Shown: positions 32,322 through 40,710 of the stretch, piece after piece | Position numbering within the stretch: position 1 is the first letter of the stretch | How the letters are laid out: the number at the start of each line of letters is the position of its first letter | Source of the DNA: Dysgonomonas gadei ATCC BAA-286 | Lineage (GTDB): Bacteria; Bacteroidota; Bacteroidia; Bacteroidales; Dysgonomonadaceae | Assembly (NCBI RefSeq): GCF_000213555.1 | Contig: NZ_GL891979.1 | Span: forward strand, 6,011-70,010 | Direction of reading: 5' to 3' | DNA length: 64,000 nucleotides | The notes under the pieces: model-generated | Databases searched by the model: none | Told to the model about the DNA's origin: nothing | The model's input: the letters and a program-made list of their open reading frames with translations, nothing else | Position numbers and translations under genes: made by a program

Positions 32322-33926
32322 TTACATAGAAAAGTTATGGTAAATATGAACTCCAAAGAACAAAAATACAGCGAATAGCCCCAAAATCAGTCCTTTGGGC
32401 TTTTTATAAATAAGGAAGATGAGTAGACCTGTGATTAGAGTATATATTAAAATCATATCTGTAAATGATATTTCTATACCATCAATCAAAGCGAGTGGTA
32501 AACCTTCAAAGAAACGGATAATACTTGTCATCAACCATACTAAAAACTGTAATGTTTTGACCGGTAAGTAGTAAAAACAAGCTGTTAAATCCGGCATTAT
32601 CATACTCAGCATTTTAGCTAGTCCAATGCCACCCACAGTATAGATTATCAATGTAACCAATGGTACGATCAGTAAATTGGCTGCAAAAAAATAGGTAGGA
32701 AATGTGCCGAAGTAATACAAGCAAAGAGGAAATGTCGCCAATTGAGCCACGATAGACAAGGTAAACATTTGCCAGATATTCCGTAAATATTTATTCTCTA
32801 CTTTCAAAAGGGCCGATACTTTAGGTAATAAATACAATATGGAGAGAACGGACGTAAAGCTCAGCTGGAACCCTATATCAAATAATGAAAAAGGGCTGAC
32901 CAGCAGAATGAAGAATCCTGCGATATATAGAGCATGCAGCGAGAAACTTTTCCTCCCGAAAATCTCTGAAGCACAGAATACCGTGAGCATTGCACTTGCC
33001 CTTATCACTGAAGGTGGCAAACCGGTAATAAAAGCATATATCCATAGTAGAATAATGATCAATAAGGGTTTCAGCCAATAATACTTCGTACTTTTGCGAA
33101 TAAACCCGAGTAGAAAACTAATCATCAGATAGATGATACCCACGTGAAGTCCGCTGACGGAAAGGACATGTACCGTACCCGTAATCCTGAATCCCTGCTT
33201 AATATCGTCTGTCAGATCGTTCTGATAACCCAGAGTCAGCGCAGAAAGAATACTGTATTCCGTATCATTGAATCCTAACGATTTATAGAAATCCATTATA
33301 TACTGACGGCAGCGTAACGCTGTATATTTCAGTGAGGGTGATATCTCTCCCGTAGTTTGCCATAAACCGTTTGAAACATAGACAGAGCCCACAAACCCCT
33401 GATTGTACATATAGCGTGTATAATCAAAATCTCCGATGTTCTGAAATGGTTGTATCTTTCCCTGGAAAGAAAAGATATCTCCGGGTTGCAGCCTGTTGTT
33501 ATCCAATGCATCTCTTTGAAAATAACAAACTATCAGTTTATCTTCGTCGGGCAGATAGACTCTGTACGCTGTCGTTTTTTTCTTCTCCTGTGGCGTATCG
33601 GTAACTATACTGGCATATATCTCTACCTTATTTGAGTATGTAAATTCAGAATATTGCTGCCGCAAGGATGTAGATACAACACCTACGCTTATAAGAAATA
33701 AAGCGACACCCAGACCAAATAGCCAACGCCAGCGGAATTGCTTATCCTCCGGTATCAGATATGAAAAAAGCATAGCTATCAGTCCTGTCAGGGAGAAAGC
33801 TATGCCTGAATATTCTATCTTTAAATAATATTGTAATAAAATCCCCGCTACAAGCGGAATAAGAAAAAACAGGAATGGTATTTTGGAAAACGGATTCTTC
33901 ATTCCCGCCGGTAATAATAAGGTCAC
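32322..33926 (-). CDS. ComEC/Rec2-family membrane protein without a metallo-beta-lactamase domain
   Basis: A 534-residue polytopic protein. The N-terminal part has two or three membrane helices and a DUF4131-type soluble domain (TPQEKKKTTAYRVYLPDEDKLIVCYF ... GDIFSFQGKIQPFQNIGDFDYTRYMYNQGFVGSVYV). The ComEC channel core follows, with the family motif ILSALTLGYQNDLTDDIKQGFRITGTVHVLSVSGLHVGIIYL (about 225-266). ComEC moves single-stranded DNA across the inner membrane during transformation. The C-terminal metallo-beta-lactamase-like domain of Bacillus ComEC is absent, and the protein ends in a membrane helix. The annotated GTG start has a plausible alternative ATG at 33902 (MKNPFSKIP). It lies 15 bp downstream of rpe. 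Confidence 0.85.
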   Translation of the reverse strand: MTLLLPAGMKNPFSKIPFLFFLIPLVAGILLQYYLKIEYSGIAFSLTGLIAMLFSYLIPEDKQFRWRWLFGLGVALFLISVGVVSTSLRQQYSEFTYSNKVEIYASIVTDTPQEKKKTTAYRVYLPDEDKLIVCYFQRDALDNNRLQPGDIFSFQGKIQPFQNIGDFDYTRYMYNQGFVGSVYVSNGLWQTTGEISPSLKYTALRCRQYIMDFYKSLGFNDTEYSILSALTLGYQNDLTDDIKQGFRITGTVHVLSVSGLHVGIIYLMISFLLGFIRKSTKYYWLKPLLIIILLWIYAFITGLPPSVIRASAMLTVFCASEIFGRKSFSLHALYIAGFFILLVSPFSLFDIGFQLSFTSVLSILYLLPKVSALLKVENKYLRNIWQMFTLSIVAQLATFPLCLYYFGTFPTYFFAANLLIVPLVTLIIYTVGGIGLAKMLSMIMPDLTACFYYLPVKTLQFLVWLMTSIIRFFEGLPLALIDGIEISFTDMILIYTLITGLLIFLIYKKPKGLILGLFAVFLFFGVHIYHNFSM

Positions 33927-33941
33927 AGACCTATTAAGTTA

Positions 33942-34595
33942 TCATTTAAGACTTTTCAGTTTATGTATCATTTCCACAGGATCGGCATCTGCGAATACAG
34001 CATTACCTGCCACGAGCACATCGGCTCCGGCATCTACAAGTTGCTTTCCTGTCTGCAAGTTCACCCCGCCATCAACCTCGATCAAAGTCTGCAAATTCCT
34101 TTTTAGTATCATATCTTTCAAACGGGAAACTTTAGAGAGCGAATGCTCTATGAATTTTTGCCCGCCGAATCCCGGATTCACTGTCATAAGAAGAACCATA
34201 TCCACATCCTGTAATATATCTTCCAACAACGAAACAGGCGTATGCGGATTCAATGTCACCCCGGCTTTCATCCCTGCTTCGTGTATACCTGAAACCGTAC
34301 GGTGCAGATGGGTGCAAGCCTCGTAATGCACATTCATCATATATGCTCCGGCCTCTTTTACCTGCGATATGTACTTATCGGGATTGACGATCATCAGGTG
34401 AACATCCAGCGGTTTCTTTGCAATTGTACTGATCTGCTTTATTATCGGAAAGCCGAACGAGATATTAGGTACAAAACTCCCATCCATTACATCGCAATGA
34501 AACCAATCGGCTTCGCTCTTATTTATCATCTCCACATCTGCCTGAAGATTCAGGAAATTTGCAGAAAGAAGAGAAGGCGCTATCTTGTGTGACAT
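33942..34595 (-). CDS. rpe: Ribulose-phosphate 3-epimerase
   Basis: A 217-residue TIM-barrel enzyme of the pentose phosphate pathway (ribulose-5-P to xylulose-5-P). Signatures are KIAPSLLSANF (about 4-14), WFHCDVMDGSFVPNISFGFPI (metal-binding His and Asp, about 31-51), VHLMIVNPDKYI (about 65), MVLLMTVNPGFGGQKFI (about 132-148) with catalytic surroundings, and IEVDGGVNLQT (about 172). The phosphate site is VAGNAVF (about 196). Length is standard. It has a leader-sized gap upstream to the small-protein gene and directly precedes the comEC-like gene. Confidence 0.94.
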   Translation of the reverse strand: MSHKIAPSLLSANFLNLQADVEMINKSEADWFHCDVMDGSFVPNISFGFPIIKQISTIAKKPLDVHLMIVNPDKYISQVKEAGAYMMNVHYEACTHLHRTVSGIHEAGMKAGVTLNPHTPVSLLEDILQDVDMVLLMTVNPGFGGQKFIEHSLSKVSRLKDMILKRNLQTLIEVDGGVNLQTGKQLVDAGADVLVAGNAVFADADPVEMIHKLKSLK

Positions 34596-34704
34596 GTCTA
34601 CGAATTATAAGTTATAAATATTTATGAGTGTAAATATAGTAAAAAAAGGGACGGGATGATATAGGAAAGTCCGAATTTGAACTTCTGCATATTTTAAGAA
34701 TCTC
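34596..34704. other. Short intergenic stretch
   Basis: AT-rich spacer between rpe and the 54-residue protein gene; no gene or clear signal seen apart from the terminator that follows. Confidence 0.5.
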
Positions 34705-34734
34705 AATAAAAAAGCACAGGCTGTGATAGCCTGT
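34705..34734 (-). terminator. Terminator of the 54-residue protein gene
   Basis: ACAGGCT (34716-34722) and AGCCTGT (34728-34734) form a 7-bp stem. On the minus strand the hairpin is followed by a T-run (A-run at 34707-34713). It is 26 bp beyond the stop of the small ORF. Confidence 0.75.
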
Positions 34735-34759
34735 ACTCTATTTTCTTTTTTATCTGCTC

Positions 34760-34924
34760 TTAATTTACACAAAATCCGCTTATAGTATCCGGTAAGGATT
34801 TATCTACATAATGCGCGCGTGCAAATTGTTTAAGAAAGTCTAGTGTTTTTTCGGAAGGTGCGACAACCTTCTCTTCATTTTTATCAAAATGTTGACATTG
34901 TTCAGGTGTAAAGATTTTCTTCAT
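34760..34924 (-). CDS. Small conserved-looking protein, 54 residues
   Basis: This frame runs from ATG 34924-34922 to TAA 34762-34760. The protein begins MKKIFTPEQCQHFDKNEEKV, continues with VAPSEKTLDFLKQFARAHYV and ends DKSLPDTISGFCVN. It is a predicted soluble helical protein with two Cys. The segment PSEKTLDFLKQFARAYHV-like followed by a LP..G..VN end recalls uncharacterised ~50-residue proteins common in Bacteroidales; this recollection should be tested by search. Protein-like composition, a dedicated terminator and location in an otherwise empty gap support a real gene. Function unknown. Its place between nspC (91 bp upstream on the same strand) and rpe gives no clear hint. Confidence 0.75.
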   Translation of the reverse strand: MKKIFTPEQCQHFDKNEEKVVAPSEKTLDFLKQFARAHYVDKSLPDTISGFCVN

Positions 34925-35014
34925 AGGCGATTTCCGTTTTTTTAGAGTTATATTAATGAAACGCCTGTATAAAAGTCTTATTGCCTACAATCTCATTTTT
35001 AACATTTTACCGGA

Positions 35015-36157
35015 TCAACTCATTCTGTTTTTGTAGTCCTCATAATCGAACTCACGATAAATTTCCAGCTGGTTATACTTGTTCCAAAGCGCGATAGCAG
35101 GATGCGAGATACCGTTAAACATAGTTGTTTTCACAGTAGTATAATGTATCATATCCTCAAAGATAATCCTGTCGCCGATCAAAAGCGGTTCGTCGAACGA
35201 CCACTCCCCTATAAAATCGCCGCTGAGACAGCTGCTACCTCCCATCCGGTAAGTAGGCAGACCTTTTACCGGCTCATGATATGCTCCCCTGATATAAGGT
35301 TTATACGGCATTTCGAGACAATCAGGCATGTGGCAGGCAAAAGACACATCGAGTATGGCTGTTTTTATTCCGCCATTATCCACAATATCCACCACTGTGG
35401 AGACTAATACCCCTGTCTGCCAAGCAAAAGCGCTTCCCGGCTCCATTGTAATTTCGAGGTTCGGATATTTTGCTTTAAACGATAGTAGCAAATTTATGAG
35501 GTGCTCCACATCGTAGTCTTCGCGGGTCATCAGATGGCCACCTCCCATATTCAGCCATTTTATTTTTGGCAGGAAGTGTCCGAATTTCTTCTCTACTTGT
35601 TCCAGTGTCTTCTCTAAATCATAAGAAGAAGATTCACACAGCGTATGAAAATGCAGGCCTTCTACTCCTTCGGGTAATTCATCGCCGAAATGGCTGACCG
35701 GAACACCGAGGCGAGAATCCGGAGTTGCCGGATTATACAGGTCGGTTTCCACAACTGAATATTCGGGATTGATGCGGATACCACACGAAACTTTCTTCCT
35801 GTGTTTCAGAGTCTCAGGATAAAAGCGTTCGTATTGAGACAAGGAATTGAACGTAATGTGACTGCTATATCGCATAAATACGGGAAAATTGTCCGGAGTA
35901 TAGGCTGGAGAGAATGTATGGGCAAGGCTTCCCATTTCCTCGTAAGCCAACTGTGCTTCAAACACCGAACTAGCCGTTGAATAAGGAATGTATTCACGAA
36001 TGATGGGGAAAGATTTCCACATGGCAAATGCTTTGAATGCAAGTATTATATTTACTCCTGCCCGTTCTTTTACCGATTTGATAAGCGAAAGATTCTTTCT
36101 GAGCAGTTCTTCTTCCATGACAAAGCATGGAGAGGGTACTTTATGTATTTCTATCAT
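35015..36157 (-). CDS. nspC: Carboxynorspermidine decarboxylase
   Basis: A 380-residue PLP enzyme of the alanine-racemase fold that decarboxylates carboxynorspermidine or carboxyspermidine in polyamine synthesis. It begins KVPSPCFVMEEELLRKNLSLI. The PLP Lys lies in NIILAFKAFAMWKSFPIIREY (about 36-56). Other landmarks are TASSVFEAQLA (about 61), CGIRINPEYS (about 124), GLHFHTLCESSSYDLEKTL (about 167-185), WLNMGGGHLMTREDYD (about 201-216), MEPGSAF (about 238) and the C-terminal GDRIIFEDMIHYTTVKTTMFNGI. In Bacteroidota this pathway supplies spermidine or norspermidine. The partner dehydrogenase gene is not in the window. Confidence 0.93.
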   Translation of the reverse strand: MIEIHKVPSPCFVMEEELLRKNLSLIKSVKERAGVNIILAFKAFAMWKSFPIIREYIPYSTASSVFEAQLAYEEMGSLAHTFSPAYTPDNFPVFMRYSSHITFNSLSQYERFYPETLKHRKKVSCGIRINPEYSVVETDLYNPATPDSRLGVPVSHFGDELPEGVEGLHFHTLCESSSYDLEKTLEQVEKKFGHFLPKIKWLNMGGGHLMTREDYDVEHLINLLLSFKAKYPNLEITMEPGSAFAWQTGVLVSTVVDIVDNGGIKTAILDVSFACHMPDCLEMPYKPYIRGAYHEPVKGLPTYRMGGSSCLSGDFIGEWSFDEPLLIGDRIIFEDMIHYTTVKTTMFNGISHPAIALWNKYNQLEIYREFDYEDYKNRMS

Positions 36158-36388
36158 GTAATTATTAATCTATATTTTTTCGCTTGCAAAGGTCGCTATT
36201 TTTATTGAATAGTAAATGGGTGTGATTCGGAAAATAAGTAATAGATAAAAATTCATTACACTATTTTCCAATAGTCGAATGTTTATTTGCCCTCACATTC
36301 GATAACTTTATTTTTCTCTATAATAATTCTCAAAAAAGTTTGGTTAATTAAATTTTTAAATATTACTTTGTTTTTCAAAGTTCTTTTT

Positions 36389-36916
36389 ATGAAAAATAAA
36401 ATAACACTCTCAATTCTTTGCTTCTGCATATTCGCAGGTTTAAAACTGGCTTATCCACATTTAGATACCGATAATATACGGTTTCTGCTTGGTCCTACTA
36501 ATAAAGCCATAGAACTGATATCTGGATCGGATGCTATCTACAATAATGCATCAGGATATTTTTATCCGCAGATAAATATGGTGATCAATAAGTCGTGTTC
36601 GGGTTTTAACTTTCTGTTGATCAGTTTTCTGATGATTGCTTTTGTATTTATAAAAACAGGCATTATAAAAAAATGGCTCGTTATACCCGCATCTTTCATT
36701 CTTTCTTATATGATAACTCTTATAGCCAATATATCACGCATAACAGGGTATATGCTGATAATGGATACAGGTTTCTATTCAGCTTCCGGCCTTCCGGATA
36801 AGTTGATACATCAGGCTGAAGGGATTTTTGTCTACCTCTCCTTTCTTATATTCGGATATTTACTTCTAAATCAGATAATAAACAAAATACAACACAATCA
36901 TGAGAAAACTGCTTAA
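36389..36916 (+). CDS. xrtK: Exosortase K
   Basis: A 175-residue polytopic membrane protein from ATG 36389 (MKNKITLSILCFC). The frame extends to 36287, but that part is AT-rich and non-coding in look. The exosortase/archaeosortase catalytic triad is visible: Cys in INKSCSGFNFLLISFLMIAF (about 70-89), Arg in LIANISRITGYMLI (about 111-124) and His in DKLIHQAEGIFVYLSF (about 136-151). The short length matches exosortase K, the form paired with MSEP-CTERM proteins. Exosortases cleave a C-terminal sorting signal after membrane insertion and probably transfer the protein to an envelope acceptor. Its 3' end overlaps the substrate gene by 17 bp, so the pair is translationally linked. Confidence 0.85.
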   Translation: MKNKITLSILCFCIFAGLKLAYPHLDTDNIRFLLGPTNKAIELISGSDAIYNNASGYFYPQINMVINKSCSGFNFLLISFLMIAFVFIKTGIIKKWLVIPASFILSYMITLIANISRITGYMLIMDTGFYSASGLPDKLIHQAEGIFVYLSFLIFGYLLLNQIINKIQHNHEKTA

Positions 36917-39758
36917 TCCTAAATGGATATTCCTTATCAACACTTTACCTGTCATACTGATCCTATTTCTGGAATGGGGCGAATTTCAAATAATAAAAAG
37001 CCTGCTGGATTATTCCGAACTGACACGCTGGAAGTCGTTTGCAATTGTACTGGTTATACTTGCATTACTGAATGCTGCCTATGCTATTGTACAAATGGTA
37101 CGCAAAAAACGGATAGATATAGTTTACTGTATTGTATCATTCGTTGCTTTTCTTAGTTTTATATACGCATATTATTATAATTACACCGATTTGGTACCAT
37201 CCGACATTCCCGATTGGATGATATCGGGAAACCTGCCTATGTATGTAGGGGCTTTTCTTATGCCCACACTTATATATACTTTGTTTGCCCTGGCCATTTT
37301 ACTCACTCCGCATGCCGGAAACCAAAAGGCATCCATAAATATTGCAGTGGCCATAAGTATTCCGTTTTTTATTTATGTTTTTGCTACATTGGTATTGCCA
37401 TTGTGGGACGGAATGAGATTCGGGAGTGAACATCTCTACCTTGTATCCGCTATTCTGGCTACTGCCGCTTTTCTGTTTTTTATCATTCGCTTTATTTATA
37501 TACTTATATCACGCCGGAATATCTTTAAAGAATATGAGCTGGCATGGAAAATTCCGGTTGCTATTATATTTCCGATATTGGGTTTGTATATCAATAAGAA
37601 TTTCGATAACCTGTTCGGAAATTTCTCCGATCCGTGGTTTTATATTATAGCCGTTGTAAACGGTTTGCTTATCTGCATCCCGATACCGGAAAACAGGCAG
37701 CTAAGGTTATCTCTCTACGTCGGGAGATGTATCACATTTATGTATACGCTTTACTTTTTCCTGGTCATGTTGCCTTTCCTGCCGTTGTCGGTGTTTGCCA
37801 TTATCATTTTCGGAGGAGGGTTCCTGATGCTCACACCATTAATTTTATTCCCTATACATCTCAATGATATCGTAAAGGATTTCAATAACCTAAAACGAAG
37901 CTATAAGAAACCATTGTTATATACGATTACAATCATAAGTATTTGTGTTTTGCCAACAGCAATAACGATTACTTATAAATACGACCGCAGCATACTGCAC
38001 ACAACACTCGAATACCTTTATAGTCCCGACTATAGGAAAGAATATAAACTAAATGCAAAATCAGTAGACCGCATATTGGAAGCTACAGATACACACGACC
38101 GAAGAGGTGGTACGGCATTCTATTCTTCCACTCCGTATCTGTCAAGCTACTATAAGTGGTTAGTGCTTGACAATCTGACCCTTTCGGAAAGTAAACGGAC
38201 TCTGATTTACAACCTGTTCAATGGCCATGAAGCAAATAATAACAGACGCAGCAGGATGTGGCAAAGTCCGGGAAACGACACAATACAAAAAATAAAAATA
38301 ACAGATATTCAACATAGCAGTAAATATGATGATGCACAAAAAGCATGGGTCAGTTGGATAGACCTTTCAATATACAACAAAAATGTTCCTCTATGGAATG
38401 CTGAATATATAACAAAAATAGATTTGCCTGCCGGATGCTGGATAAGCGATTATTACCTCTATGTAGGAGATATCAAAGAACCGGGTATACTGGCCGAGAA
38501 AAAGGCCGCCACATGGGTATTCAATCAGATAAGAAATGTAAACAGAGACCCGGGACTGCTTCGCTACCTGTCGGGAAATACAGTGGAATTTAAAGTCTTT
38601 CCATTTCAAACAGACGAAACGAGATATACCGGAATCGAGTTTATTCACAAAGAGCCTGTCACTATCGATATAGACGGCAACCGGATTATGCTTGGAGATA
38701 CTGAAATGCAAATGCATACAGACCCGAATGCAGATATAGAAGGAGTAGCATATATTTCGGGACAGGAAAAGCAAAAACTGGAGACAGTAGAACGCAAACC
38801 ATATTACCACTTCATTGTCGATATATCTGCAAATGTGGGTGATTATGAAATAGCGGGACAATATCTGCCGGAAGAAAAAAGAACTGATAGAGAAAAAGCC
38901 GGAAAGTATTTTGACGAAATAAACATGCTGCTCGACCGTAATCTGATTGACAGAGACAATGCGAAGATATCGTTTACAAACACTTATATAAAAACCCTTT
39001 CGTTGAAAAATGAATGGCAGGAAGAACTGAAAAAGCAAAAATTCGAAGGGGGATTTTTCCTCGACAGGGCTGTAAAGAAAATCCTTTTCGATTCCTATAC
39101 CGATCCTCAAATGACATACCCTGTTATAGTTGTATTGAGCGATAATATACAGAAGGCTATTCTTTATAATGATTTTGCTGATATGGAGTTTACTTATCCC
39201 GAAGGAGACAGGTTTTATTCGCTGCAAAACGACAGCCTGAAAGGACATTCTTTTTCGAAGGGTATAAAAGTAACAGAGAGCATTATCGACTCTATCCCGT
39301 TAAAAGCCGTAAAAGTATGGCCGCGCCTGAGTAATCCGCTTGTATATCTGCCTGACGATAACAAAGCGTCCGTTATACTAAATACAAAAGATAAAACACT
39401 GGACATAAATCAGGATGCAATAAATAAAAAGAACTGGGAATCGGGGTTGCTGATGCAGGCACAATGGATGCATCAGGTATTACATCCCGAAACCGCCGAT
39501 AAAGAGTGGCTCAGCCTGCTGCAAAACAGTTTCAAATCGGGGATAATGAGTCCGCTTACATCCTACATTGTTGTAGAAAACGACGCACAGAAGGCTATAC
39601 TGAAAAAGAAGCAGGAAGAAGTTATGTCGGGTCACAGGGCGCTCGACCTGAATGACGAGACACAGCCGATGACGGAGCCTGACTTAATTATATTAATTAT
39701 TCTGTTCGCACTGTTTTGGGTATGGTATAGGAAGCGTAAGATGAAAGTGACGGAATAG
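36900..39758 (+). CDS. MSEP-CTERM protein with VIT domain, exosortase K substrate
   Basis: A 952-residue membrane protein. Residues 1-360 carry about ten hydrophobic segments. A large extracytoplasmic part follows. About 455-600 is a VIT-type domain, with the characteristic RDPGLLRYLSGNTVEFKVFPFQTDETRYTGIEF (about 555-587). Then comes a von Willebrand A-like fold starting YHFIVDISANVGDYEIAG (about 637). The C-terminus is a tripartite sorting signal: MTEP (a variant of MSEP), a hydrophobic helix (DLIILIILFALFWVWY, about 927-942) and the basic tail RKRKMKVTE. The overlapping exosortase K gene is the dedicated processing enzyme. Function beyond sorting is unknown. Confidence 0.85.
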   Translation: MRKLLNPKWIFLINTLPVILILFLEWGEFQIIKSLLDYSELTRWKSFAIVLVILALLNAAYAIVQMVRKKRIDIVYCIVSFVAFLSFIYAYYYNYTDLVPSDIPDWMISGNLPMYVGAFLMPTLIYTLFALAILLTPHAGNQKASINIAVAISIPFFIYVFATLVLPLWDGMRFGSEHLYLVSAILATAAFLFFIIRFIYILISRRNIFKEYELAWKIPVAIIFPILGLYINKNFDNLFGNFSDPWFYIIAVVNGLLICIPIPENRQLRLSLYVGRCITFMYTLYFFLVMLPFLPLSVFAIIIFGGGFLMLTPLILFPIHLNDIVKDFNNLKRSYKKPLLYTITIISICVLPTAITITYKYDRSILHTTLEYLYSPDYRKEYKLNAKSVDRILEATDTHDRRGGTAFYSSTPYLSSYYKWLVLDNLTLSESKRTLIYNLFNGHEANNNRRSRMWQSPGNDTIQKIKITDIQHSSKYDDAQKAWVSWIDLSIYNKNVPLWNAEYITKIDLPAGCWISDYYLYVGDIKEPGILAEKKAATWVFNQIRNVNRDPGLLRYLSGNTVEFKVFPFQTDETRYTGIEFIHKEPVTIDIDGNRIMLGDTEMQMHTDPNADIEGVAYISGQEKQKLETVERKPYYHFIVDISANVGDYEIAGQYLPEEKRTDREKAGKYFDEINMLLDRNLIDRDNAKISFTNTYIKTLSLKNEWQEELKKQKFEGGFFLDRAVKKILFDSYTDPQMTYPVIVVLSDNIQKAILYNDFADMEFTYPEGDRFYSLQNDSLKGHSFSKGIKVTESIIDSIPLKAVKVWPRLSNPLVYLPDDNKASVILNTKDKTLDINQDAINKKNWESGLLMQAQWMHQVLHPETADKEWLSLLQNSFKSGIMSPLTSYIVVENDAQKAILKKKQEEVMSGHRALDLNDETQPMTEPDLIILIILFALFWVWYRKRKMKVTE

Positions 39759-39856
39759 ACCTTTGTTCTTATTGAAACTGAAAATGCTGGGGCTTAGGTA
39801 ATTACTGGTTGCTCATTATCAAATTCCGAATCATTTATCTATACCATAAAAACCTT

Positions 39857-40573
39857 ATGGCAAAGTATAGTGAAGAATCAGTAGAAAAAATCGTATCATT
39901 GATAGAGGATGATTTTTGTTCGGTGGCTGAAATATGCAGGGTAATGGGTATCAGCCGTAAAACATTTTACACGTGGAAAGACACCAAGCCCGAACTGGCG
40001 CGGGAAATATCCAAAGCCGAGAATCGGCGGGAGGAAAGAACACGCCAGATGTTGTATTCGTCCCTGAAAAAACGGCTCGACGGCTATATCATGGTTGAAG
40101 AAAAAGAAATTTACCTGCCTGATCCCGGTAATCCGGAGGGAGTATCCTTGCAATCGAAAACGATAAAACGGAAGAATTGCCTGCCCGATCTGCGTACCAT
40201 AAAGCTGCTGTTGGACAGACAGGATAAACAAAGCCTTTCCCGCCTTCCACAAGAGGAGGGAAAAGACTGGAAAGAAAAAGAATATATGACGGAGACTGAG
40301 CCGGACTCCCTTTGTATGCCGGAGGAGCCAGAGAGCGAATCCGCACTTGCACAAATGGAGACACAGGAGGTGGACGATGATATGGAACAGGCCATAGCAG
40401 AGAATGATGATGAAGATAGCTGTGAGATTGACGAAGCGGAAATGAATGAATATTTCGAGCGAATGGATAATGCCTTTGCAGCCCGTCAGGAAATAAAGCG
40501 GAGACTGATTGCCAATAATAATCGAAAGGCTGTAAGCCAACAGAATAAAAGGAAAAAGAGACGTAGAAAATGA
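39857..40573 (+). CDS. HTH protein resembling phage terminase small subunit
   Basis: A 238-residue protein from ATG 39857 (MAKYSEESVEKIVSLIEDD); an in-frame upstream start at 39809 adds 16 residues that are not domain-like. Residues 5-60 form a helix-turn-helix typical of terminase small subunits and transposase-like HTHs (CSVAEICRVMGISRKTFYTWKDTKPELAREI). The rest contains KSLKRL-type basic stretches, an acidic low-complexity segment (about 170-205, rich in D/E) and a strongly basic end (NKRKKRRRK). No terminase large subunit, portal or integrase is nearby, so this is a domesticated or orphan DNA-binding protein. It lies 100 bp downstream of the MSEP-CTERM gene. Confidence 0.72.
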   Translation: MAKYSEESVEKIVSLIEDDFCSVAEICRVMGISRKTFYTWKDTKPELAREISKAENRREERTRQMLYSSLKKRLDGYIMVEEKEIYLPDPGNPEGVSLQSKTIKRKNCLPDLRTIKLLLDRQDKQSLSRLPQEEGKDWKEKEYMTETEPDSLCMPEEPESESALAQMETQEVDDDMEQAIAENDDEDSCEIDEAEMNEYFERMDNAFAARQEIKRRLIANNNRKAVSQQNKRKKRRRK

Positions 40574-40595
40574 AATATGTAACAGGTGAAAAAAG

Positions 40596-40705
40596 TGGAA
40601 AAAGTGTTACCTTTGTTACCTTTTAGCCCTCTAACCTCCCCAATGGGGCTTTGGAGAGGGTGAGTAGCATCTAAAGTCTCCTCCCGAGGAGTGGGCTAAT
40701 AACTG
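40596..40705. repeat. Modular repeat plus C-rich hairpin upstream of the rRNA methyltransferase gene
   Basis: 40606-40624 reads GTTACCTTTGTTACCTTTT, the dispersed 9-bp tandem unit. It is followed at about 40626-40660 by CCCTCT...TCCCC-AAT-GGGG...GGAGAGGG, an imperfect hairpin of a type often seen between Bacteroidota genes. The unit lies directly between two same-strand genes, 5 bp before the methyltransferase ATG. Confidence 0.7.
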
Positions 40706-40710
40706 AAAAA

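Noticed and set aside
40606..40624. GTTACCTTT repeats considered as a CRISPR remnant
   Set aside because: Units are only 9 bp, in pairs, with no regular spacers and no cas genes.
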